Shown piece by piece: positions 43,023 to 54,900 of a stretch of DNA of 64,000 bases. How positions within the stretch are numbered: position 1 is the first letter of the stretch; each line of letters opens with the position of its first letter. The notes beneath the pieces are model-generated. The model ran no database searches, was not told the origin of the DNA, and saw only the letters and a list, made by a program, of their open reading frames with translations. This DNA comes from Schizochytrium sp. TIO01. Lineage: Eukaryota > Sar > Bigyra > Thraustochytrida > Thraustochytriidae. Where the stretch lies: positions 7,097,529 to 7,161,528 of the forward strand of contig SMSO01000014.1 of NCBI GenBank assembly GCA_004764695.1, read 5' to 3'. Position numbers and translations under genes: made by a program.

Positions 43023-45447
43023 TAGTCCTTCCTTGGCCCTGGCCATTGATGCTGCAGTGAGAGGAGACGAAAAAGCACAGAAGATTGCACGAGAGAGTGA
43101 ATTCAAAGTTCCTCTGTGTCAGAAAAGGGCGGTCGCGGCGTATACAGCGGCAAGCCACTCTCTCTTTCGTGTCCTTGCAGACACTGCAGCACTGGAGGAA
43201 ACAAAGACAGAGTGTGCACTCTTAGTCTATCAGGCACTCTCCCTTTTCCAAGTTGTTGAAGGTAAGCAAAACCCGAACACGATTGATAGGCCGTCCATTA
43301 GTGAAATCGTTAAGAGTGTGAAAGGGCTTGAAACGAGGCAAGAAGAAGAAGAAGAAGAAGAAGAAGAAGAAAAGGAGAAAGCAATGCCCTTTCCTCGTCT
43401 CTCAAGAAAGAAAGCCAAGCACGGCTTGTCTGCGCCCCTTCACGCGAAAGGGGACGGGACCACTCGGGATCAACGTGTTGGAAAGGCGGGAGACGAGGAG
43501 GAAGACACAGGTGGACTCGAGACAATCCTTGGAGCAATGGCGACAAGCAACCGAGACAACGCGGGGGGCAGTGGTGCGCGTTTCGATATTGTCCGCTTTG
43601 AGAGACGTCTAGAGGTGCAACAGGCTAGACTTCGAGAACTTGAAAATGATTTGAAAGAGCTGAAAAAGGAGCTACCTGACGGTGCTGCTCTTGTCCTTGT
43701 TGATGTTTTAAATGGGGACGTTACGTTTGAGAATGCAAAAGAAGACGTGAGGGAAAATACGAATTTAGAGAATCGAGAAAAAGGTTCTTTTCTTGGAGCT
43801 CTGCGCATAGCTTCTGATATGAAGGAAGCCCGGCTAGAAATCAAGGAGACAAAAGGAAAGATTAGAGAATTTGAGTCTGGAGGCGGTGAAGAAGGAGACA
43901 GCAATTGGCACTTCTCCGGATCAGTTTGGGAAGCCCTTGGGTGCGCTTTACCTGAAATTACTCACGATCCTTCTTTACCCGTATCAAACACGAATATCTC
44001 AAATACGGATAACTATCCTTTTGCCCCGAAGACTGTCCAGGGGATTGACTGGGATAATTTCATGGCATACTGCGCAGATAAAGGACATTTGGAAAAACTT
44101 CAGCAAGAATCAACTAATGAAAGTGTTGGTGATTTACTTGAGAGGTCAATGCGCTCTCTTTATATAAAGTCTGAGAGTTCCGTTGGACTTTGTTTTTCAC
44201 AAGTTTTCCAAGCAGTCATCTCTACTCTAGACTTCATTCCAAAAAACCTCCGCTACACGTCTGACAAGTCCTCGACGGGTGGTCTTCGACCAGATTTTAT
44301 TATTGGTACCGTCAGAGATGGGGTTACAGTACCTATAAATCCCTTGCTTGTGGGTGAACTGAAGAGTTACAGTTCAGATTCTGAACCATTTTATTTCCGT
44401 TGGTGTGAAAGGGATGGACATGACCCTGAACGATGCCCTAATCGTGCTCATTCTGAGAGGCACACGAATGTGTCCCCAATTAGACAGTTGTATAACTACA
44501 TGGTCGACTCTGGCAAGTTTGTTGGTGTTTACTCCCACTATGGCTGTACTGCGGCATTCTTCCGTGACTGTAAAGGCACTCTTGTTACAACACCGATGCT
44601 CCCTGACGACTCTGCTCCAATGAGCGTGCCACAGTTGCTCGCCTTGGTTATCATGATTGCCATGTCTGAGGAGGTGCCGGAATTTTACGACGGTAAAAGG
44701 CCCATTTTGGTGCCATGCGAAGGTACAAGCAGTTGCAAAGGTGTCAATCATCACCATACCAGTCTACCTGATGACTGTAAGTGGGCAGAGGACGATCTCA
44801 AGCGTAGCGCTAAACCTAGAACAGGAGCCACTGCAACGAGAAGGGCGGCGAACAAGTCCCTTTACAAAAAGCATGACACTCCCATCACCTGGGGTGATCT
44901 CTACAACTGCAAGTACATTTCTGACTGCTACACAGGTAACGCAGTTGAGTGTGAGATCATGGGCGAGCGAGCAGTGGTTAAATACAACGATTTCGGCGAT
45001 CACGAAGATGCTGATGAGCGTCTTGACCAGATTGATTTTGAAGCTGAAGTCTACGCAAACTTGTCTGACTTGCAGGGGGATTGTATTCCCAAATACCTGG
45101 GCCATGGCTCCATTACCGATACTGATGGATCCCAGTATGGTTTTGCTACCTCTTATGCAGGCGAGTCACTCTCGTATGAATCTCTTGATTCTCTCACTGA
45201 AGAGTTCAAGACAAGCGTCAAGGATGCCCTAGACAAGATACACGCGCGTGGTGTTTTACATGGCGACCTGAGACTTCCGAACATCCTGAAGTCGAAGGAC
45301 GATCCCGAGAAGGCAGTTTTTATCGACTTCAGTCATTCAGGGATCTATGACGACCCTGATGATCAGTTCTTTCAAGACCACGCAAGGCTTGAGAAGGAGA
45401 ACCTCGTCAAGCTCTTGAAAGGCGAAAAAATCAAACAAGTTTTTTGA
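42991..45447 (+). CDS. Crinkler-like PD-(D/E)XK nuclease-kinase protein, motifs intact
   Basis: About 800 residues. The N-terminal part is helical and contains a Glu run encoded by GAA repeats (near 43340-43372) and a coiled coil (from RRLEVQQARLRELENDLKEL). The nuclease domain has RPDF (about 44289) followed by VGELK (about 44350) and QLYNYM, matching the D...ExK...Q pattern of restriction-endonuclease folds; a Cys/His-rich insert (WCERDGH, ERCPNRAH) lies between. The kinase-like domain has a Lys in AVVKY, HGDLRLPN (45259) and IDFS (Asp at 45325). Nuclease plus kinase is a known architecture of Crinkler-type effectors, which are found in oomycetes, chytrids and other eukaryotes and are thought to act in conflict with hosts, competitors or mobile DNA. 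The start is unresolved: frame opens at 42991, first ATG at 43384. Confidence 0.82.
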   Translation, partial: RFSRHEIRPSISPSLALAIDAAVRGDEKAQKIARESEFKVPLCQKRAVAAYTAASHSLFRVLADTAALEETKTECALLVYQALSLFQVVEGKQNPNTIDRPSISEIVKSVKGLETRQEEEEEEEEEEKEKAMPFPRLSRKKAKHGLSAPLHAKGDGTTRDQRVGKAGDEEEDTGGLETILGAMATSNRDNAGGSGARFDIVRFERRLEVQQARLRELENDLKELKKELPDGAALVLVDVLNGDVTFENAKEDVRENTNLENREKGSFLGALRIASDMKEARLEIKETKGKIREFESGGGEEGDSNWHFSGSVWEALGCALPEITHDPSLPVSNTNISNTDNYPFAPKTVQGIDWDNFMAYCADKGHLEKLQQESTNESVGDLLERSMRSLYIKSESSVGLCFSQVFQAVISTLDFIPKNLRYTSDKSSTGGLRPDFIIGTVRDGVTVPINPLLVGELKSYSSDSEPFYFRWCERDGHDPERCPNRAHSERHTNVSPIRQLYNYMVDSGKFVGVYSHYGCTAAFFRDCKGTLVTTPMLPDDSAPMSVPQLLALVIMIAMSEEVPEFYDGKRPILVPCEGTSSCKGVNHHHTSLPDDCKWAEDDLKRSAKPRTGATATRRAANKSLYKKHDTPITWGDLYNCKYISDCYTGNAVECEIMGERAVVKYNDFGDHEDADERLDQIDFEAEVYANLSDLQGDCIPKYLGHGSITDTDGSQYGFATSYAGESLSYESLDSLTEEFKTSVKDALDKIHARGVLHGDLRLPNILKSKDDPEKAVFIDFSHSGIYDDPDDQFFQDHARLEKENLVKLLKGEKIKQVF

Positions 45448-45547
45448 ACACTCACAAGTTAATAACCCCTAACTCATGAAAAGAAGAAGAAGAAATAATC
45501 AATGTTTGTTTTGTTTCCAATCCATTTTATAATAAAATGCTACTTAG

Positions 45548-45663
45548 TTAGGTTACGGAGAGGATCTCTCGCAAGTGATTTTCCACTGCAGAACTTGTGT
45601 ACTCACTGAACCGCCGCTTGTCTTTGGATTGATGGCAAGTTTCGAACAATGCCAACGGATCCA

Positions 45664-45704
<41 letters not shown>

Positions 45705-46306
45705 ACTTTAGTCGCTTCGGCGTAGTCTTGGGAGGGTCCAAGCAATGGAATTGGGCCCGGGACAAAGGAGTTAAGTAGCCACGAAAAGAGCACACGAGCG
45801 GTCCTTCCATTGCCAAATGCAAAGGGTTTGAGAAACAGGAACCTTGCTGTGAATTCTGTCGCAACGTGCAAAGCATCTTGCAATGCGGCGGCTTCTACAT
45901 CTTTTACATCTTGCTTTCCTGTGATCGAGAAAGGTGTGGTTTGGTATTTTATAATGAGATTCCTCAGTGCACGATCAAGAAGCCCAGGGGTTGGATGAAC
46001 AAGAGGAATTCTTGTCAAATCACAGGTAATTTGGTGACGCCTGAATGAGAATGCGGATGCACTTCGCAATTTGCTGCTGCTGTGGGGCTGGCCGAGGATG
46101 ATTGCGTTAAGTTTGCAGAGAAACGAAAAGGAAAGGCCGCCATCATAATGCATTGCGAACTTGTAAGCTTCAACGAGGTTGGTTCTGTTTTTTTCTTCGG
46201 TTTCCAGGGCTACTCGCTGTAAAAACCAAGTTATCAAGGGGCCGTTTTGCAGTTCGCAGCGACTCCTTGCTTCTCGCGCTAGTTCACTCAAGTCAAGGCC
46301 GGTCAT
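45548..46306 (-). CDS. Fic-fold protein with replaced catalytic histidine
   Basis: A 252-residue protein. The Fic core is recognisable as KPFAFGNGRTAR (from residue 160), preceded by the usual helix and followed by LFSWLLNSF. The canonical motif is HPFxxGNGRxxR. Here the catalytic His is Lys (K160) and the acidic residue before Gly-Asn-Gly is Phe, while the phosphate-binding GNGRTAR is intact. AMPylation by the normal mechanism is thus unlikely; it could bind nucleotide without transfer, or use other chemistry. A run of Ala near residues 200-215 is coded by a GCT/GCA repeat (45663-45703). It is convergent with the Crinkler-like gene, 100 bp away, and a small unknown gene lies upstream on the same strand. 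Confidence 0.82.
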
Positions 46307-46462
46307 TTTTCTGTTGTTGTTTTGTTTTGTTTGTAGATTTGCTTGGTTGATGAAAGAAGTGCAGAGAAAATTAAATTTGTTCGTTCTTCTTCTTGATTTG
46401 ACTATTTTCTAATGAATAAAAGCGCGTTGGTTTTTTTTGTTGCTTCCTTGTTATATATTAAA

Positions 46463-46903
46463 TTAAACCCAAGGTTCCATTCGTTCTCTAGAGAGCCGCA
46501 CGTCAAAAATGACACCATCGTTCGCACCGGTAATCAAGGTGCTAGAGAGTGTGACATCAAAGAGATAATTGCCGTAAGAAATGTCCTGCTTTTGGATGTC
46601 TCCTAGACAGTCAATGTCTAGCTCAGGGAGGCAAATTTCGCCTAGAAAGCCGCGCAGTCGGGCTGGTGCAATGTAAACCCTATCCCCGTCTTCTTCAATT
46701 AAGGCAAGATCAGACTCTTCGAGAGGGAGCACCTCGTGCGCAGCAGGGGAAACGCACATGGCCACTTTGGCATTATCATACTTGTACGCAAATAGAACGA
46801 CCGTCTCACTAAGCAACTCAAGAGAGTATTCAATGTTGTCCTGATGAAATCCAACATCTTCTTCCTTTTCGTAATCCACGTAGAAATTCGGTAGCCAAGC
46901 CAT
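46463..46903 (-). CDS. Hypothetical acidic protein, 146 aa
   Basis: Not recognised. From the ATG at 46903 (MAWLPNFYVDYEKEED) to 46463. The open frame extends to 47086, but only from a GTG and with a different composition. It is acidic, with no membrane segment, and contains several beta-like stretches (TVVLFAYKYDNAKVAMCVS; GDRVYIAPARL). It lies 156 bp upstream of the Fic-like gene on the same strand; proximity alone does not show a partnership, since eukaryotic genes are usually transcribed singly. Confidence 0.5.
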   Translation of the reverse strand: MAWLPNFYVDYEKEEDVGFHQDNIEYSLELLSETVVLFAYKYDNAKVAMCVSPAAHEVLPLEESDLALIEEDGDRVYIAPARLRGFLGEICLPELDIDCLGDIQKQDISYGNYLFDVTLSSTLITGANDGVIFDVRLSRERMEPWV

Positions 46904-48756
46904 TTGTTTTCTGGGTCTGGTACGTTTGTTTTCTTCTTCTTGTTTTACTTCTACGTTTCTCTTGGGTTTGGGCCGGTTCTGTAGTGGATATGGCAACACA
47001 CGCGCAAAAAAGAATAACAGGGTCCCAACAATAAACAATTTTTGGTTTGGATCGTCGTCAATTTCGTCCTCTTTCCTCTCGCACACTTCGAAAGACTAGA
47101 TATGATATTGTTGTAGCTCTGCATAAAGGAGGGTGCAGGCTCCAACGAGACAGAGGTTGTGTGTTTGACCTCTCTTGATGTTTTCTAACCGTGAAAAGTC
47201 TTCAAACAAACTTGGGCCGATTGGAGTCCTGTCTACTTACCTATCTACAGATTTTGAGGTAGCAAAACACGATGAGGCAGTGCTGTTATCACAAGATCAT
47301 TATCCACCTCTTAACAAGAACACAGTTACGGAGGACTAATTTATTGAGTCCCTATTTCTTTCCGAGAACAAAACAAAGGAGAGAAGGGAGATAAGGAGGA
47401 ACAAGATTCGGAAATAATCAGACTTTATTCATTTGTTTTGGGCAGGCAGAACCCTTAAATTGCTAGCTTTCTATACCTCTCGAAGCTCAGGAGCAGGGAT
47501 GCGAGTGCATTGTTCTCTTGACAATCAATTGAAGTATAATAGCTAAGTGTGTACATAGGTATGTATCTATAAGTAGAACGTTCACCATCCCACTCGGACA
47601 AGATGGACCTTGCCAGCAGTTCCTGAATGTTAATGCTAACCATTCTTTTCCTTCATTCCTCTATCTACGCTATCTCTTGGTGAACGCCTCACGCTAACTT
47701 GCAATACAATTGCAGAATGCAAAGAAAATCTTTGCATCTAAAAGGACACCTAATAGGAATACTTTTCTTTTGGGGGCCAAGATAATCATTAGCTTATTTT
47801 CCAGATACACTGTCGAATAGGCAGAAAAACTTGTAGAAGGAGACAAATGTAATTTAAAATATTGCACAGGAGCTGAGCACAGCACAAATGGTTCGTCTGA
47901 AGTATCAAGTCCCAGAGGCTTGGCGAAAGCTATGGTGAAGCGTCTGCGACCACCTCATTGTCACTCTAGTCGATTTGCATACGAAATGGTGATCGGAATG
48001 AAAACTTTGCCCTGCATGCAAGTGATTTAGTCGATGAAAATAGGCGCCTTGCACGAGTGAACAAGCTCGCTGACGTATATCATGAGCATGCGTTCAAGGA
48101 GATTTAGACTCTGCACAATGATGTTGCCTGTTTTTTAGTTGTTCGAAAGGGAAAAACAGGAAGAAAAAAAAGGAAAAAAACATTCAACACCGGGGCTTCG
48201 CATGCAGTCCCCTATCATACTACTGACCCGGCCCTACGCGACTTTACTTCTCAGTGCGAATGAGATGAGGTGTTACCCGCGTGGTATGATCGAATGTGCT
48301 GAGGAGAGGGTGCATGATGGATTTATACGTATCATTAATGTGATAGTCACTTACTTACTTTTTTGACGACTTAGGTGCAAGGTAGGTAGTATTAGGAGAG
48401 AGTGGAACCTCTGCAGCAAGCATCCCTGCAAAAGGTATTCTAGGAGTAGGCTTTAGGAAATAGGAATAGTCTTGAAAGAGCGAGAAAGAAAGGAGGTCAG
48501 CACATGCAGAACCCTGAGTAGGAAGGTTAGGTTCAGAATAGTAAAATATCCTTTTACTTCAAGAGCACCAAAAAACATCTCCTTCTTAGGGGAAACCATA
48601 GTAACTCAGCAGTTGCACAACTCTCTCATCGACTTGCAGCTTTACGTCCAGCAGGTTCGAAACCTTGTGCAACGACTGGGACTGTGCCACGAGCTTAGCT
48701 GAAAAGGCACACGCACGCGCCCGCTGGTTAAGGTATAGATCGTTACTTGCTGCGCG
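46904..48756. other. Intergenic, upstream of LRR gene
   Basis: No gene recognised. Small frames at 47455-47643, 48139-48366 and 48472-48702 are motif-free. The right end should hold the promoter of the LRR gene; no TATA element stands out. Confidence 0.5.
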
Positions 48757-48833
48757 ATGTCAGACAACCCAGATGTTGTCTATGCCCTTGAAAAGCTTCA
48801 GAATGGCGCTACAACATTGAGGTAAGTTAACAC

Positions 48834-48910
<77 letters not shown>

Positions 48911-51900
48911 GGTAGTGGTTTGTTTTGTTGGATCGCAAGTTCATGCGATTGCTTGTTTCGTTGATTTATTGAGTATGCATCAATCGAAGAAACATCAAAA
49001 TGACAGCACAACAAAGGTGAAATCCTGAAAGCCAACCTAGATCACTCACGTCCATGCATGCACCTAATATAATGTATCATGTGTAATGTATTGCTGGCCA
49101 TCATTCAATCAAATCGACAGTCTTGAAGGCAACTGTATGGGCGACCATGACGCCAAGGCAGTGGCTGTGGCGCTGAAAGAGAACCGGTCGCTGACATCAC
49201 TTGAGTAAGTTGTCTACGCAACACCACAGTTCGTGGACTTGTTTGAACATGATGCTTGCTTTGTTATTTGGTGGGTGGGTCGGTGTTGTTTTCCAAGTTT
49301 ATGCAATCGCTTGTTTGTTTGATGGATGGATAAGTTGTCTATTTGACTGAGTATGCATTCATCGAACAGACAGCAAAATGACAACACAACAAAGATGAAA
49401 TCCTGAAAGCCAACCTAGATCACTCATGTCCCTGCATACATGCATGCATTTAATGCAATGTAATGTATTGCTTGCCATCATTGAATCAAATCGACAGTCT
49501 TGAGTATAACAATATTAGCGACGAGGGCGCTAAGGCAGTGGCTGCGGCGCTGAAAAAGAACCGGTCGCTGACATCACTTGAGTAAGTTGTTTTAGCAACA
49601 CCACAGCTCATGGACTTGTTTGTACATGATGCTTGCTTCGTTGGTTGTTATTTTGGTCGGTGTTGTTTTGCACGTTTATGGCAATCGGTCGTTTGATGGA
49701 TGGATGAATAAGTTGTCTTTTTGAGTGAGTATACATCCATGGAACAAAGAGCAAAATGACAACACAACAAAGATGAAATCTTGAAAGCCAACCTAGATCA
49801 CTCATGCCCCTGCATGCATGCCATGATTGACTCAAATCGACAGTCTTCAAAAAAACGAAATCGGCCCAGGGGGCGCCAAGGCATTGGCTGCGGCGCTGAA
49901 AAAGAACCGGTCGCTGAAATCACTTTAGTAAGTTGTCTTAGCAACACCACAGCTCATGGACTTGTTTGTACATGATGCTTGCTTCGTTGGTTGTTATTTT
50001 GGTCGGTGTTGTTTTGCACGTTTATGGCAATCGGTCGTTTGTTTGATGGATGGATAAGTTATTTGTTTGACGAAGTATACATCCATCGAACAAAGAGCAA
50101 AATGACAACACAACAAAGATGAAATCCTGAAAGCCAACCTAGATCACTCATGCCCCTGCATGCATGCCGTGATTGAATCAAATCGACAGTGTTTCTAACA
50201 ACAATATCGGCGAAGATGGCGCCAAGGCATTGGCTGCGGCGCTGAAAGAGAACCGGTCGCTGACATCACTTGTGTAAGTTGTCTTAGCAACACCACAGCT
50301 CATGGACTTGTTTGTACATGATGCTTGCTTCGTTGGTTGTTATTTTGGTTGGTGTTATTTTGCACGTGTATGGCAATCGGTTGTTTGTTTGATGGATGGA
50401 TAAGTTGTCTGTTTGACTGAGTATGCATCAATCGAAGAAACATCAAAATGACAGCACAACAAAGGTGAAATCCTGAAAGCCAACCTAGATCACTCACATT
50501 CATGCATCCATGCATCTTATGTAATGTGTAATGTATTGCTTGCCATCATTGAATCAAATCGACAGTCTTGACGTCAACAAGATTGGCTCAGAGGGGGGCA
50601 AGGCATTGGCTGCGGCGCTGAAAGAGAACCGGTCGCTGACAGAACTTGGGTAAGTTGTCCTAGTAACACCACAGCTCATGGATTTGTTTGAACATGATGC
50701 GTGCTTCTTTGGTTGTTATTTTGGTCGGTGTTGTTTTGCGAGTTTATGCAATCGCTTGTTTGTTTGATGGAAGGATAAGTTGTCTATTTGACTGAGTATG
50801 CATCCATCGAACAAAGGCCAAAATGACAGCACAACAAAGATGAAATCTTGAAAGCCAATCTAGATCACTCATGCCCATGCATGCATGCCGTGATTGAATC
50901 AAATCGACAGTCTTAATGGCAACGATATCAGCGTCGAGGGCGCCAAGGCATTGGCTGCGGCGCTGAAAGAGAACCGGTCGCTGACATCACTTTAGTAAGT
51001 TGTCTTAGCAACATCACAGCTCATGGGCTTGTTTGCACATGATTGCTTGGTTGGTTGTTATTTTGGTCGGTGTTCTTTTGCACGTGTATGGCAATCGGTT
51101 GTTTGTTTGATGGATGGATAAGTTGTCTGTTTGACTGAGTATGCATCAATCGAAGAAACATCAACATGACAGCACTACAAAGGTGAAATCCTGAAAGGCA
51201 ACCTAGATCACTCACGTCCATGAATGCACCTAATGTAATGTATCATGTGTAACGTATTGCTTGCCATCATTGAATCAAATCGACAGTCTTTATCGCAACG
51301 ATATCGGCGAAGATGGCGCCAAGGCATTGGTTGAGGCGCTGAAAGAGAACCGGTCGCTGACATTACTTTAGTAAGTTGTCTAAGCAATATCACAGCTCAT
51401 GGACTTGTTTGTACATGATGCTTGCTTCGTTGGTGTGTTATTTTGGTCGGTGTTGTTTTGCAAGTTTATGTAATCGATTGCTTGTTTGATGGAAGTTATC
51501 TGTTTGACTTAGTATGCATCCATCGAACAAAGATCAAAATGACAACACCACAAAGATGAACTACTGAAAGCCAACCGAAATAACTGACGTCCATGCATGC
51601 CTCTATCTAATGCAATATAATGTACTACTTGCGATCATTGAATCAAATCAAAAGTCTTGGAGGGAACAAACTCGGCGAAGATGGCGCCAAGGCAGTGGCT
51701 GCGGGGCTGAAAGAGAACCGGTCGCAGACATCACTTGTGTAAGTTGTCTAAGCAACACCACACCTCATGGACTTGTTTGTACATGATGCTTGCTTCGTTG
51801 GTGTGTTATTTTGGTCGGTGTTGTTTTGCAAGTTTATGTAAGCGCTTGTTTGTTTGGTGGGAAAAAAAGTTGTCTGTTTGACAGAGTATGCACCCGTCGA

Positions 51901-54900
51901 ATAAACAGCAAAATGACAACACAACAAAGATGAAATCCTGAAAGCCAACCTAGATCACTCACGTACATGCATGCATGCGTGCATCTAATGCAATGTAATA
52001 AAGTGCTTTCCATCATTGAATCAAATTGATAGTCTTTCTAACAACAATATCGGCGAAGATGGCGCCAAGGAAGTTGCTGCAGCGCTGAAAGAGAACCGGT
52101 CGCTGACATCACTTGAGTAAGTTGTCTAAGCAACACCACACCTCATGGACTTGTTTGTACATGATGCTTGCTTCGTTGGTGTGTTATTTTGGTCGGTGTT
52201 GTTTTGCAAGTTTATGTAAGCGCTTGTTTGTTTGGTGGGAAAAAAGTTTGTCTGTTTGACTGAGTATGCATCCACCGAACCAAGATCAAAATGACAAGAC
52301 AACAAAAATGAAATCCTGAAAGCCAACCTAGATCACTCACGTCCATGCATGCATGCGTGCATCTATTGCAATGTAATATAATGCTTTCCATCATTGAATC
52401 AAATCGACAGTCTTTCTGAAAACAAAATCGGCTCAGAGGGCGCCAAGGCATTGGCTGTGGCGCTGAAAGAGAACCGGTCGCTGGCATCACTTGTGTAAGT
52501 TGTCTAAGCAACACCACACCTCATGGACTTGTTTGTACATGATGCTTGCTTCGTTGGTGTGTTATTTTGGTCGGTGTTGTTTTGCAAGTTTATGTAAGCG
52601 CTTGTTTGTTTGGTGGGAAAAAAAGTTGTCTGTTTGACAGAGTATGCATCCGTCGAATAAACAGCAAAATGACAACACAACAAAGATGAAATCCTGAAAG
52701 CCAACCTAGATCACTCACGTCCATGCATGCATGCGTGCATCTATTGCAATGTAATATAATGCTTTCCATTATTGAATCAAATCGACAGTCTTTCTGAAAG
52801 CAAAATCGGCTCAGAGGGCGCCAAGGCATTGGCTGCGGCGCTGAAAGAGAACCGGTCGCTGACATCACTTGTGTAAGTTGTCTAAGCAACACCACACCTC
52901 ATGGACTTGTTTGTACATGATGCTTGCTTCGTTGGTGTGTTATTTTGGTCGGTGTTGTTTTGCAAGTTTATGTAAGCGCTTGTTTGTTTGGTGGGAAAAA
53001 AAGTTGTCTGTTTGACAGAGTATGCACCCGTCGAATAAACAGCAAAATGACAACACAACAAAGATGAAATCCTGAAAGCCAACCTAGATCACTCACGTCC
53101 ATGCATGCATACGTGCATCTATTGCAATGTAATATAATGCTTTCCATCATTGAATCAAATCGACAGTCTTTCTGAAAACAAAATCGGCTCAGAGGGCGCC
53201 AAGGCATTGGCTGTGGCGCTGAAAGAGAACCGGTCGCTGACATCACTTGTGTAAGTTGTCTAAGCAACACCACACCTCATGGACTTGTTTGTACATGATG
53301 CTTGCTTCGTTGGTGTGTTATTTTTGTCAGTGTTGTTTTGCAAGTTTATGTAAGCGCTTGTTTGTTTGATGGATGGATAAGTTGTCTGTTTGACCGAGCA
53401 TGCATCCATCGAATAAACAGCAAAATGACAACACAACAAAGATGAAATCCTGAAAGCCAACCTAGATCACTCACGTACATGCATGCATGCGTGCATCTAA
53501 TGCAATGTAATAAAATGCTTTCCATCATTGAATCAAATTGATAGTCTTTCTAACAACAATATCGGCGAAGATGGCGCCAAGGAAGTTGCTGCAGCGCTGA
53601 AAGAGAACCGGTCGCTGACATCACTTGAGTAAGTTGTTTTAGCAACACCACACCTCATGGACTTGTTTGCACATGATGCTTGGTTGGTTGGTTGTTATTT
53701 TGGTCGGTGTTGTTTTGCACGTTTATGGCAATCGGTTGTTTGTTTGATGGATGGATAAGTTGTCTGTTTGACTGAGTATGCATCGATCGAACGTACATCA
53801 AAATGACAACACAACAAAGATGAAATCCTGAAAGCCAACCTAGATCACTCACGTCCATGCATGCACCTAATGTAATGTATCATGTGTAATGTATTGCTTA
53901 CCATCATTGAATCAAATCGACAGTCTTCAAGACAACGATATCGGCGAAGATGGCGCCAAGGCAGTGGCTGTGGCACTGAAAGAGAACCGGTCGCTGACAT
54001 CACTCAAGTAAGTTGTCTAAGCAACATCGCAGCTCATGGACTTGTTTGTACAGGATGCTTGCTTTGTTGTTTGGTGGATGGGTCGGTGTTGTTTTGCAAG
54101 TTTATGGCAATCGGTTGTTTGTTTGATGGATGGATAAGTTGTCTATTTGACTGAACATGCATCCATCGAACGTACAGCAAGATGACAACACAACAAAGAT
54201 GAAATCCTGAAAGCCAACCTAGATTACTCACGTCCATGCATGCATGCATCGGATGCACTGTATTGTACTGCTTGCCATCATTCAATCAAATCGACAGTCT
54301 TGGGGGCAACCAGATCGGCTTAGAGTGCGCTAAGGCATTGGCTGCGGCATTGAAAGAGAATCGGTCCCTGGAGTCACTTGCGTAAGTTGTCTTAGCAACA
54401 CCACAGCTCATGGACTTGTTTGTACATGATGCTTGCTTTGTTGATGTGTTATTTTGGTCGGTGTTGTTTTGCAAGTTTATGCAATCGGTTGTTTGTTTGA
54501 TGGATGGATAAGTTATTTGTTTGACGAGGTATACATCCATCGAACAAAGAGCAAAATGACAACACAACAAAGATGAAATCCTGGAAGCCAACCTAGATCA
54601 CTCACGTTCATTCATGCATGCGTGCATCTATTGCATTGCAATGTAATGTATTGCTTGCCATCATTGAATCAAATCGACAGTCTTAGAAAAAACAATATCG
54701 GCTCAGAGGGGGCCAAGGAAGTTGCTGCAGCGCTGAAAGAGAACCGGTCGCTGACATCACTTGAGTAAGTTGTTTTAGCAACACCACACCTCATGGACTT
54801 GTTTGCACATGATGCTTGGTTGGTTGGTTGTTATTTTGGTCGGTGTTGTTTTGCACGTTTATGGCAATCGGTTGTTTGTTTGATGGATGGATAAGTTGTC

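Noticed and set aside
48640-48680. GGTTCGAAACC resembling a tRNA T-arm
   Set aside because: No matching acceptor, D-arm or anticodon arm could be found around it.
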